From the NCBI GenBank assembly GCA_001566295.1, contig KQ964258.1:434001-498000 (forward strand): a stretch of DNA of 64,000 nucleotides. The letters run 5' to 3'. The DNA comes from Microdochium bolleyi. Lineage: Eukaryota > Ascomycota > Sordariomycetes > Xylariales > Microdochiaceae. The position numbers and the translations under genes are program-made. Of the stretch, positions 30,806 through 40,087 are shown piece by piece; the first letter of the stretch is position 1, and each line of letters starts with the position of its first letter. The notes beneath the pieces were generated by a model. It searched no databases and was not told the DNA's origin. It saw only the letters and a list, made by a program, of their open reading frames with translations.

Positions 30806-31886
30806 TTTGGTGAAGTTGCAGGAGATGCTCGTGCCTCTCAATTGGGTACCAATTGGGCGTGGGCGGCGGCAGGAGCGTCGGTGTGGTTTAGGTTGCGCGA
30901 AGCTGCGTCATGCAGGGTCGCTCGCGTGAGGATGTCACGATGGGGTTGAGTTGAGGGGGAGGACGGTGGGTGTGCTTGTCGCGCACGGAGTACCACCAGT
31001 GGGTGCTGGAAATGGAGGTGTGAAGAAGGGTGAAGTGGTGCAAGAGAGGGAGAAGCGAGGAACGGCGGTGACTTTGAAGGCTGAGGGCAGAGGATCGTGG
31101 CCCGGTCGGAGGTGGGCTGGAAAGTCGAGGAAATCGTGGGAAAGGGCGGGTGCCGAGTGGCGGGGTGCTGTGGAAGGAGCGACGGAGCGAGCAGCGGCAT
31201 GTGCTTGCCCCGGTATTGGTGGTGCTGACACAGCCAGCGCCAGACGGAAGACCCGGGCCCTGGCCCGAAGCTCGGCTGCGGCTACGGATCTAGACCATGA
31301 CTCAACTCTGGGGTCCTTCCGGCACTCCGGCTCCCACCACATCCTCCTTCCTCCTTGTTGCGGGAAGTTCGTGCGGTCAAGGGTGGGCTTGAGTACATCT
31401 TAACGCAAGCAGGCCGGTGATGCCGTTGGAGTCCAGGCACCCACAAGCATGCCCCCAGGTTGGAGATTTTCGGGGTCCCGAGGTCGCAGTTAGATGCAGG
31501 GACAAACATGACCAATCACTCCCTGCTTGCACCATGGACGTTGCTGTCACTGCTGGGAATGCCACAGGTGTATGTACGCTTAGAGATGCCTGCGACTCTC
31601 GGCCCCGGTGTGTCTAGACACCCACTGGCGTGTCGTTGCCGGTTCATAGCGCCTATGTATCCCCGGCACCATGTGGCCTTGTGACGTCTGGAGGTGCTCG
31701 GGTGTCTTCGAGGCTGGGGTCTTTGCCGGGCCGGCCTCGCACAGCCGTGCCCCGCTGAAATGTTGCTTATCGGAGCTCCCGCGTGCTTATCGCCAACGAC
31801 ATGCGCCGATCGCCAGTGATTGAGGTCATTGTTGCGACTTTCCCATTGCCTTGCTGGAATCGTGAGATATCGACTAGTCCACAACT
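30806..31886. other. Divergent region between RIB3 and COQ3
   Basis: About 1.08 kb. Minus-strand frames of 120-135 codons run through 30838-31342 just upstream of RIB3. They are Pro/Ser/Ala-rich, have no domain and look like chance reading of a GA-rich leader. I call no gene. Confidence 0.5.
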
Positions 31887-33026
31887 ATGGTGCCACGAAT
31901 ACCTACAGCAGCTGTGTGCAGATCCCTCCGGAGGTCTGCCATTGCCTCGAGATGTTGCAGCGGTGGGCAACATACACCTCTGCTGGCTAGCAGGTCGAGC
32001 CTCACCAGGGCATCCTCGACGACAACTTCATCACAACATGCGCCATCACCACCACCACCGCCGCCGCCACCCTCTAGCGCAACAAAACAACCGAGCGATG
32101 GCAACAGCAGTACATTCACAACTGTCTCGCCCGATGAGGTCTCACACTTTAATGCCCTCGCCTCCTCATGGTGGGACCCCCATGGCCCCTCGCGCATCCT
32201 GCACCTCATGAACCCACTGCGCCACGACTTCATCCGCTCCATCCGCGCCTCTGTCGGTGACACCTATGCTGCGCCGACTGGCTCTCCTGTCAGCCCATCG
32301 CAGCCTCAGCAGCAGGGGCTCAGGTACCTCGACATCGGCTGCGGCGGCGGCATCTTCGCCGAGTCCGCCGCCCGGCTGCCCACCACCCACTCCGTCACCG
32401 CGATCGACCCGACTCCGCAGGTCCTCGCGATCGCGCAGGCGCACGCGAAACGCGATCCTCTGCTCAACCCGGCCCTCTCCCCGGGCCGGCTCACCTACCT
32501 CAACACGTCGATCGAGCACCTCCCCGTGCCTCGCGGCGGCGCCGACGGCAGCGACCAGGGGTACGACATCGTCTCCGTGTTCGAGGTGCTCGAGCACGTC
32601 ACCAGCCCAGCCGAGTTCCTGGACCGGTGTACGCCCTTTGTCAGGCCCGGCGGGTGGCTCGTGATGAGCACCATCGCGCGGACCTGGATGTCGTGGTTCA
32701 CGACCAACTTGATGGCCGAGGACGTGCTGCGGATCGTGCCGCGCGGCACGCACGACTGGAACAAGTACATCAACGAGCACGAGCTGCGGGACCATTTTGC
32801 CGATGTCAACGGCGCCGCTACTGCTACGGAAGCAGGGGCGGCCGGGACGGGGGCGACTGCCGGAGGCGCGATTGCTGGCGCCGGAGCGGGTGCGGCAGGC
32901 TCGGCGGTGTGGGAAGCGCCGCGGTGCATGGGCGTGATCTATGTCCCTGGTGTCGGCTGGCGCGAGGTCGCGGGGAGCGAGAAGGTCGGGAACTACTTCT
33001 TCGCAATCAGGAAGGCACCTGCGTGA
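31887..33026 (+). CDS. COQ3: Ubiquinone biosynthesis O-methyltransferase, mitochondrial
   Basis: Intronless, 379 residues. COQ3 carries out the two O-methylation steps of coenzyme Q synthesis at the matrix face of the inner mitochondrial membrane, using S-adenosylmethionine. The first ~50 residues are rich in Arg, Ser and Thr with no acids (VCRSLRRSAIASRCC), a good mitochondrial presequence, followed by a Pro run. VSPDEVSHFNALASSWWDPH and LHLMNPLRHDFIR open the enzyme part. SAM-binding motifs are LDIGCGGGIFAESAARL, VTAIDPTPQVLAIAQAHA and YDIVSVFEVLEHVTSP. The family segment MSTIARTWMSWFTTNLMAED and GTHDWNKYINEHELRDHF follow. A Gly/Ala-rich insert of about 35 residues (after ADVN) lies before APRCMGVIYVPGVGWRE. 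It is divergent from RIB3. Confidence 0.95.
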   Translation: MVPRIPTAAVCRSLRRSAIASRCCSGGQHTPLLASRSSLTRASSTTTSSQHAPSPPPPPPPPSSATKQPSDGNSSTFTTVSPDEVSHFNALASSWWDPHGPSRILHLMNPLRHDFIRSIRASVGDTYAAPTGSPVSPSQPQQQGLRYLDIGCGGGIFAESAARLPTTHSVTAIDPTPQVLAIAQAHAKRDPLLNPALSPGRLTYLNTSIEHLPVPRGGADGSDQGYDIVSVFEVLEHVTSPAEFLDRCTPFVRPGGWLVMSTIARTWMSWFTTNLMAEDVLRIVPRGTHDWNKYINEHELRDHFADVNGAATATEAGAAGTGATAGGAIAGAGAGAAGSAVWEAPRCMGVIYVPGVGWREVAGSEKVGNYFFAIRKAPA

Positions 33027-33767
33027 GGAGCGTGGTAGTCTTGTTTTTGTGGTGCGCGACGGTCCAAGGACTGATCGGTGCCATTGGACCTGAAAAGCAA
33101 GGCAATGACGCCGTGCTGTAACACATATGTACCAAATCAATAGAATATCGAGAGCCGCAGCGATGGTCGACTGTTGAGAAGAGTTTGCCCAACTAGGAGA
33201 TGATGCGACTTTCCCGGGACGCGTGCGTTGGCGCGACCTGTTCCTATCATTGTTTCCGCAGTCCTGGGTGAGTGGTCATGATAGGTTCGCGTAAGGAAAC
33301 GATCTCGTTCCAATGATGGCGCTCCCAAAACTCATGGTGCACGCAAGAGCCAAATTCAGCTTACACCTCGTTCTCTTAGGCTACTGCCTTGGAAATTCTA
33401 TTTACCATGGATGCAGTGTCCATACAAGAACTCCAGTGGTCCTGCAAGCTTTCTCACGGCCTACACCACAAATGGGATCTGCACCAGCATATCAAGCAAT
33501 GCCAGCACATAATAGATCCGCGCCACGTTCTTTTATCTGTACCTCTCCTCGTCGTGACACCTCTTCCTACAGTTCTGCATTATCATACTGTAATGATAAG
33601 GACAGGAAGGTTTAATTCGTGAAGTAGTCCGGTCGTTAATGGGCGGCTGCTTCTTTTCGCTAGTCCTGTCGTCTATCGGTAGCAGCAGCTGCTGCGGATA
33701 GTGTTGGGAAAGCTGTGTAGTTAAGTACCACGCTGCATGGGCGCCAACTTGTGTGTACTTGTGATAT
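33027..33767. other. Convergent intergenic region
   Basis: 741 bp between the 3' ends of COQ3 (plus) and the CCCH protein gene (minus). Frames of up to 100 codons without a domain. No gene seen. Confidence 0.55.
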
Positions 33768-35351
33768 TTAGTAGTCTGACATGTCCACAAGGTCTTCGAC
33801 AACATCGGTCGAGTCCGAGCGCCGCCAATTAGCCTTGCTCATGGCCGAGTCGTCCTTGTAGTCGTCGTTTCCATCATACGTGTGGGTCTTGGTGATGCCT
33901 GGCATGAGGGAGTCGAAATGGAGGTCCTCGTCGTGCGCCATGTAGGGGATGCGGCACATGGCCTTGCCGCCGCGGTGCCTGCACTCTGCATTCTGGCAGA
34001 CGTGTCCGTTAACACAGTTTGTCACGCGGCAGGCGCTACGCTTCGGGCAGGGAAGGGACCGCGAGAGCCACTCCAGAGCAACGAGCACCTCGCTCGATAC
34101 CGGGCTGTGATCGTAAGGGCACTGGGGCCGTCCACATTGCCCGGTGAGCTGCTTCATGTTGCAGAGCTTCTGGGTCTCGGACCGCGTCTTAAGCCTCGCT
34201 ATGGCTTCCGGCGACGGCGCTTCCAAGTATGGGTCGAGCCGGCACCCGTCCCGGTTAATTGCGACATATCCGGTAGGGATATCGTTCTTTCGCGGCAACA
34301 TGTCGAACTCGCAGTTTTCAGCGCTATAATCCTTCTTCGGGGTAGGAGCGTGGCCGTTGCGCGCTGTGGATGATGCGGTCGAGTAGATGTGCTTATGCTT
34401 ACAAGTGTCGCCGAATTTGCACTTCCCTATGGAATTGAACGGGCAGATTTTCTGGTTCTCCTGCCCAGTCGAACTCGATTGCAAAGACTTTGAAGGAGAC
34501 GAGGGTCTGATCGGAAGGCTTGGTGAATTCTTTGCGGGTGGCTGCCCTGGCACGGGCCTTGGCGTTAGCGCCGTTGCCGGCGCTGGCGTCGGGGTGGGAT
34601 GATTGATATGGATTGGTGAGATGCGGAAGACGCCAGGCAGCTCCTCGATACCCATATCGAGCTTCTTAAACTCTTCGCAGAACCGAAGGCTGGGGGTTCG
34701 TACCAGGGTGAAACGATCCGCATGGCCACGGAACGGGGTGACATCCGCAATGTAGCCGATGTCATGGCAAGCGGCAAAGAAGATGTGCTTGCATTGGGCA
34801 TTGTCAGCGTAGAGCCGCAGCATGGCCTTGAGCTTGAAATCGGCGGTCTCCTTAAGCTCGCCGGCATCGACAAAGTCGGTGAGACCATGGGATCGGTTGA
34901 AGCCCGCCACGAACCCCGCGAGCGATCGCTTCTCAGCGCCGCATTGACGCCCGTTCCGGGAAAGGAACTTTGACAGCCCAACTAGGTCAGCGTATACGCG
35001 GATTATGATCTCGCAGTTCTCGATTCCGCGGCGGCGCAGGCTGTTCTTGACGGCCTCGTTGAGGCGGACGGCGGCACGACTGCCTCCCTCCTCGCCAGCA
35101 CGGACCAGGTCTTCGTCAAAAATGTAGCCATCGCCGTCGACGAGCACGAGGGCGAATGGATTACGTTCCTGTCCGCGTGCAAGCTGCTTGTAGCGCTCTC
35201 TGCCCTCGCGCTCCTCCTCGTAATCGCTCTTCAGACGCCGGTAGTCTTCGAGCAGGGACGAGTAGTCGTTGAGCAGCTGCGTCAGAGCGTCCGCCTTCCG
35301 GAAGGCCTCGAGCTTAGACGCCGCAGCGTCGATAGCTTGGTCGGTCAGCAT
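33768..35351 (-). CDS. CCCH zinc-finger protein with N-terminal NYN/PIN-like region
   Basis: Intronless; 527 residues from MLTDQAIDAAA at 35351. An upstream in-frame Met at 35456 would add 35 residues that look like leader. Residues about 15-60 are a charged coiled coil. Residues about 64-230 begin with NPFALVLVDGDGYIFDEDLV and contain ENCEIIIRVYADLVGLSKFL, KAMLRLYADNAQCKHIFFAA and CHDIGYIADVTPFRG. This strand-Asp pattern resembles NYN/PIN ribonuclease folds and matches a fungal-only domain that I know only as uncharacterised. A Pro-rich linker leads to a CCCH finger, C-x7-C-x5-C-x3-H (residues 303-321), a second one, C-x8-C-x4-C-x3-H (397-415), and a third Cys-rich cluster (PCPKRSACRV...CQNAECRHRG). 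RNA binding is inferred from the fingers; nuclease activity is a hypothesis. The adjacent C2H2-like gene lies on the same strand. Confidence 0.85.
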   Translation of the reverse strand: MLTDQAIDAAASKLEAFRKADALTQLLNDYSSLLEDYRRLKSDYEEEREGRERYKQLARGQERNPFALVLVDGDGYIFDEDLVRAGEEGGSRAAVRLNEAVKNSLRRRGIENCEIIIRVYADLVGLSKFLSRNGRQCGAEKRSLAGFVAGFNRSHGLTDFVDAGELKETADFKLKAMLRLYADNAQCKHIFFAACHDIGYIADVTPFRGHADRFTLVRTPSLRFCEEFKKLDMGIEELPGVFRISPIHINHPTPTPAPATALTPRPVPGQPPAKNSPSLPIRPSSPSKSLQSSSTGQENQKICPFNSIGKCKFGDTCKHKHIYSTASSTARNGHAPTPKKDYSAENCEFDMLPRKNDIPTGYVAINRDGCRLDPYLEAPSPEAIARLKTRSETQKLCNMKQLTGQCGRPQCPYDHSPVSSEVLVALEWLSRSLPCPKRSACRVTNCVNGHVCQNAECRHRGGKAMCRIPYMAHDEDLHFDSLMPGITKTHTYDGNDDYKDDSAMSKANWRRSDSTDVVEDLVDMSDY

Positions 35352-35897
35352 GGTGAGTGGACACCTTGATACATTGGCGCGTGATTGCTGAGGCCGGAAT
35401 CTTGACGTGAAGGTGGGCACGCGGTCGAGTCGATCCCGAGCCGAGACCTTGTACATTCAACTTGGAAGGCATGGAGGAGGTTGAAGTGAGACAGGCCCTT
35501 GTCGGCGGAACTGGAGCACACAATCACCGCCTAAACTGCCCGACTCCACAGCGCCCTTAAACGCTGGGGATCGTTTCCCCGCACGCTGAACAGCACCACG
35601 CAGTTTCTGGACTGACAACACGTTCAATCAAGAATACCACATTGAGCTGGACGAGGCCATTGATGAGACTTTCGCGGATGGTGGCCCAGAGGATAAGGAT
35701 TGCCATCAACGACACAACACCAGACGATCGTGCTAATCACTTTGTGCTTTGCATCTCCAATCCCCATTGAAACCCCTTGCTCGCAGCGATACAATCTTCA
35801 CTACACTCTCCTGACCAACGTGTGTTTCTTCCCGCCATCTTTGCTCTCTGCCCTTTGTTTTTCCGACCACCCGTCTAAGATACTGCCACTACTGCGA
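35352..35897. other. Intergenic region
   Basis: 546 bp between the start of the CCCH gene and the end of the C2H2-like gene, both on the minus strand. No gene seen; it should hold the CCCH gene promoter. Confidence 0.55.
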
Positions 35898-37871
35898 TCA
35901 GGCGGGATTTGAAATGTGCGTACCAAACCCGCTGTACTCTGTGCCTGTGTATGCATCATACAGGTAAGGGTCAGAGTAGTCCATGGCAGAGTGGGTGCCA
36001 TCATCGCCAGAAGAGAACTGAGTTGGCGGCCAGTCGTAACTCCCAGGTGCGAGCGGCTGGGGATTCTCTGGCGGCCACCATTCGCTCCAAGGGGGGAAGT
36101 GTGCTGACCGCAAGGCCGAGTTATTTTTTTGTCCATTGAGGTCTAGATCCAACCCCATGTCCTGTTCTTCGAGATGGTGACGATTGGCACATTCGCGGGG
36201 GAAGTGCGGCTGCGCGGACACACCTGCACTTTGATCGTTGACGGCCTGACTCTGGTTTGTCTGGAGACCTGCGTCGGCGACAGAAGGGCTAGTATCGTGG
36301 ACTTGGGTGGAGGTTCTGGTGGAGGCTCCAGCGTGACTTTCGAGTTCGACCGTTGTGGCAATAGTGTTGTCAGAGCTTCCAGAGCACCCGTTTGAGCTCT
36401 CAGGCAACTGGTCCGATTCACCACCTGCACTGCTCAAACTACTTGCATCACTCGCTCCCGTCTCGCAACCTCCAAAGGTCATCTCGTGGATCGTTTCTGA
36501 GAGCATGGTTCTCCCGTTCCGAAAAAGTAGTGTCGAAAGTGTTTCCTCGTCGAGAGCACCGTCTGGCATTAAACTTTTCGGCCCGCCACTGTTGACGACG
36601 TGATTTCTGGCGATTCGAAGCCCGTGAGTATCCCAGTACCTCATCATCTCATCGTAGCACTCTGCCGTCACTCCCTTCTTGAACACGGATGCTGGACGAG
36701 GAACGTTCGGGAAGAGGATGTCCCAGACAGTGTACCACTGGTCCTCTATAGAATCCGAACGCTTAACTCTTTTACCAAGCTTTTTGAGCTGTTCTTCCGT
36801 GACGCCATCAGGCACCTCGAAATTCTTATCCGTGCAGTTCCGAGCCCTGATGTGTGTGTTGTATCGTTCAATGTCGCTTCCGAAGGTTTGCCCGCATGTT
36901 GGGCAGTATCTAGGTTGGAAATGCGACCTGCGAAGATGCAGTTTCACATCTTTGATCAGCGTGAGCTTAAGGGAGAGGCAACCTTCGTAAAGTCTCATAT
37001 CGTGCCTGTAGTACGGGCAGATGAGCCATGGCTGTGGATTCGCAAGCTCCGAAGCGGCGTCGGATCCGCGCGGTCGTTTCTTGTCTCTGCCCTCGCCATC
37101 TTCATCCTCGCTGTGTTCGTAGCTGCCACCGCTCTCATTGCCTTGACCAACAACTCCACGCTCGTAGCTCCTCTTGGCTCCTTTGCCACTCCCCTCCCTG
37201 CACTTGGTGCCCGAGTACGCCACTGCTTGAGAAGACCCAGATGTGCTTCCTCCAGCATGTTTACCACCGCGCCGGCGCAGCCAGACTCTAAACTGCGAAA
37301 TTCCTGTGACCAGCATTTGCGATGTCTCGTGGTCGAGTGAATGAATCTCATGAAAGCCCAAAGTCGCAGTCGTGTGCATGCGTGCAGTAATGTTGGCATC
37401 GATGGCAGACAGTCTGTGCTCCCACTCCAATCGAGCTCGAGCTTTGTCTTCCTTTACCCTCCTTTGTTCCTCTTCAGTCCTCCTCTTATCCTCTTGCACC
37501 CTCCTTACCACTTGCCTCGCCTCTTCAAGTATGGTCATGTAGCCATCGTCATCATCAGTTTTGATGCTTTCGCCTTCGCCCTCGATCTGCATGGTTGTCC
37601 GAATAGCCTTGACTAAGGCGTGGCTGTGGGAGGGTCTGGTGATACCCCTGCTGACATTGTCTTGCAGTGTAACATTCGAAGGTTCGAGCTCACTGGCGCC
37701 AGGCATGTAACGATGTTGATTCTTCTGGTGACCTTCGCTTCTTGTACCTGCGCGGTGAGCCGATTCGATGGTTTGAGTAGATGATTCGTCGGATGCACGT
37801 AGTTTGCCCTTTTGGGCTTTTGAGAGACGTGACGGGGCCAAGGCCGAAGGCGACTCCATTTCGTCGGGCAT
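35898..37871 (-). CDS. Fungal C2H2-like zinc-finger protein
   Basis: 657 residues from MPDEMESPSALAPSR at 37871; the frame stays open 79 codons further upstream, but that stretch looks untranslated. The N-terminal third is disordered, with a highly charged coiled coil (EEARQVVRRVQEDKRRTEEE). The defining region near residues 290-370 reads LICPYYRHD, LTLIKDVKLHLRRSHFQPRY, CPTCGQTFGSDIERYNTHIR, then a last Cys (ARNC), so two non-classical Cys/His fingers. It is followed by GVTEEQLKKLGKR and DQWYTVWDILFPNVPRPASV, a combination common to a large fungal family. YDEMMRYWDTHGL comes later. The C-terminal 250 residues are Ser/Thr/Gln-rich and acidic, like an activation domain. I infer a transcription-related role; the target is unknown. 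Confidence 0.82.
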   Translation of the reverse strand: MPDEMESPSALAPSRLSKAQKGKLRASDESSTQTIESAHRAGTRSEGHQKNQHRYMPGASELEPSNVTLQDNVSRGITRPSHSHALVKAIRTTMQIEGEGESIKTDDDDGYMTILEEARQVVRRVQEDKRRTEEEQRRVKEDKARARLEWEHRLSAIDANITARMHTTATLGFHEIHSLDHETSQMLVTGISQFRVWLRRRGGKHAGGSTSGSSQAVAYSGTKCREGSGKGAKRSYERGVVGQGNESGGSYEHSEDEDGEGRDKKRPRGSDAASELANPQPWLICPYYRHDMRLYEGCLSLKLTLIKDVKLHLRRSHFQPRYCPTCGQTFGSDIERYNTHIRARNCTDKNFEVPDGVTEEQLKKLGKRVKRSDSIEDQWYTVWDILFPNVPRPASVFKKGVTAECYDEMMRYWDTHGLRIARNHVVNSGGPKSLMPDGALDEETLSTLLFRNGRTMLSETIHEMTFGGCETGASDASSLSSAGGESDQLPESSNGCSGSSDNTIATTVELESHAGASTRTSTQVHDTSPSVADAGLQTNQSQAVNDQSAGVSAQPHFPRECANRHHLEEQDMGLDLDLNGQKNNSALRSAHFPPWSEWWPPENPQPLAPGSYDWPPTQFSSGDDGTHSAMDYSDPYLYDAYTGTEYSGFGTHISNPA

Positions 37872-40087
37872 TGCACGGAGTATGAGCCGGCTGCGAAGTT
37901 GCAAACTGCTCGCTCTAGTGACGAAATGGATGGGAAGGCAGATAGACACCGGCGATGTGATCGGGGCCTTGCAGGGAATTGGTGTCGCCGAAGTGAAGGG
38001 AAAAGAGTGTGGAAAGAGAAAGCCTTCCAGAGCCCCCTCACTTTGGGGTCGAAGATGTCCAGATGCAGCGCACAAGTGTGCTCTAACAAAGCGTCTGATG
38101 TGCGCCATCCAGGCAGCGACTGTGCCGACAGCGGCAATGTGGCCAGCCCAGAGGCACTATAGCTGCTATGGGTTCGCACCAATTACGAGAGTCTCATTGA
38201 TGCAGTGACAAGGATTATGTGCGCTGTAAGGCTCCCTGGAACCCTCCGGGAGCAGACCTCTTGGTACAATATGGTACAAGTGACAGGCCTGAATGGCCTT
38301 GGCCACTGCAGCATATCTGGGTGAGCTTTTGTACCCTGGTGTACATGTCAATCTAAATCTCCTGCACCAACTTTGTCGATGTTGGGACTTCTCGCACCCA
38401 ACGGGAACAATAAGTAGATTATGGAGCGCACAATTGTGCGACAACAGCCACATACGCACGACTGGTCTCTTTCAAACTATGAGCTAGCTATGAGGCGTCT
38501 CGCCAGTTGTTGCTGTTCAAGCATGAGTTTCGAAACGATACTACGTGAGGAATGGTTTTGCTGTATATATGGTTGCGTCTCTTTCGCACCGGAGCCGACC
38601 GCCCCAGGACCAAAGGTTTCACAACAGAGAGTCTTATCTAACACCATAAATATTCACGACGTGCAAGATGAACGGCCAGAAGTATGTTCCCAAGAATTCA
38701 TGTCCTGCTCCAAAGCTATCGAAACCAGGCTAAACAGAAAACAGGAGCCATCAGCATTCCACTAGCAAAAAGTACAACTCTTCCCAAAGGAAGAAAGCGA
38801 AGTCTGCCTCCAAAGCAAACGCATATCACCACGACAATGTCATCATGGACGCACAGTATAGGTTGGATCTCGGCATAAATCCTCATTCACACCATGCAGA
38901 AAGGGTACTAAAAGCGATAAAGGACTACGAGGGGTTGAGTGCTCCATATTAATCACGGACTCGAACTGAAGGCATATGCGAGAAAAGTCGGGATTGTCGT
39001 TCATGTTCCTGCTTTGCCTTTGCGAGAAACAGAGAGTGGTGTAAGCGAATGCATTGAATGAAGAAAATCCTCTTCACTGAAGCTATATCTGTGTATGCCG
39101 CAAGAACTCTTGAGATACTTTCTGGATTTGTCACGTATTGCTCAACAACGGCTCTTTGACATCGTTTCCCTTGTCACGTTCTTGATAATTCCACACAGGA
39201 CACACAGGGCACATACGAGTGTGTCGGCCCGGATCATTGGGGTCTCTTCACGAATCATACTCTCAAATGCAGGTTGAAGCTGCACCCGCAGGCTCGGCGC
39301 CCTCGCGCATCTGTGCTCGGGTTGCGTGTGCTAGGCTAAGGACCGTCTGTTTTTCAGCTTCCAGGCCGTTGTCGTGCCATTGCAATGTCCGTGAGGATAC
39401 CCCATAGTTCGGCTGGTGGCATCATGCTCCGCAGCTACGTTGCAAGCGTGCGCAGCTGACATAGCTTGCCTGTTGAGCTAGAGAGCCCCAGCCGTAGACG
39501 CTAGATAAACCCCCCGGGTCGTAGCGGGTTTCACATCTGCTCTAAGTAACACTATTACATTGACCGTGTGGATTTTCATTTGCTCAGCCGTATCCCACGA
39601 CCTAGCAGGTCTGATTCCGTAACTTTTAGATTCTCATGTTTATTCTGGGCACTGATACTATCAGGATTATCAGCATGACTTGACCCTAAGGTAAACATGT
39701 GCATCATTAGAGTCTCTGATCCAATGAATTTTGGTCTGAGCTGCTCAGCAGCCAGTTCCGGAAGGACACTGCTGGAGGGATGAAGAGGAGCGTGGGAGTG
39801 CCTGGCTATACGGCCACCACACGGTGCATGACTGCCGATAACTTGCATTCTAGAGATATGCACCCTTCTTGCATTGTGCTTGTTTGTTCCAGTCATAATC
39901 AGCGAAGTATCAACTTGTCGCCGTGCAATCCACACCTCGCAGAGCCCGGCACAGAGGGCGCTCCATGCTTCAGACCCTTGCACACTCTGCATGGTTTCTT
40001 AATAGTCTCACTGAGGGGCATCAGGCTGCGATTCTCCCCTCATCGAATCTGCAACCTTGACCTTCCCAGCGAAATCACAACCAAAAA
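37872..40087. other. Long intergenic region
   Basis: About 2.2 kb upstream of the C2H2-like gene (minus) and HET gene 2 (plus), so it contains both promoters. Frames of up to 138 codons occur without domains. A 6-bp inverted repeat, GCTCCC/GGGAGC (38231-38253), is present and probably due to chance. I see no gene and no transposon. Confidence 0.5.

Noticed and set aside
32166..33140. 324-codon minus-strand frame over COQ3
   Set aside because: Antisense shadow; COQ3 motifs are unambiguous on plus.
38231..38253. GCTCCC/GGGAGC inverted repeat
   Set aside because: A 6-bp stem with an 11-nt loop is common by chance, and it is not linked to a gene end or a transposon.
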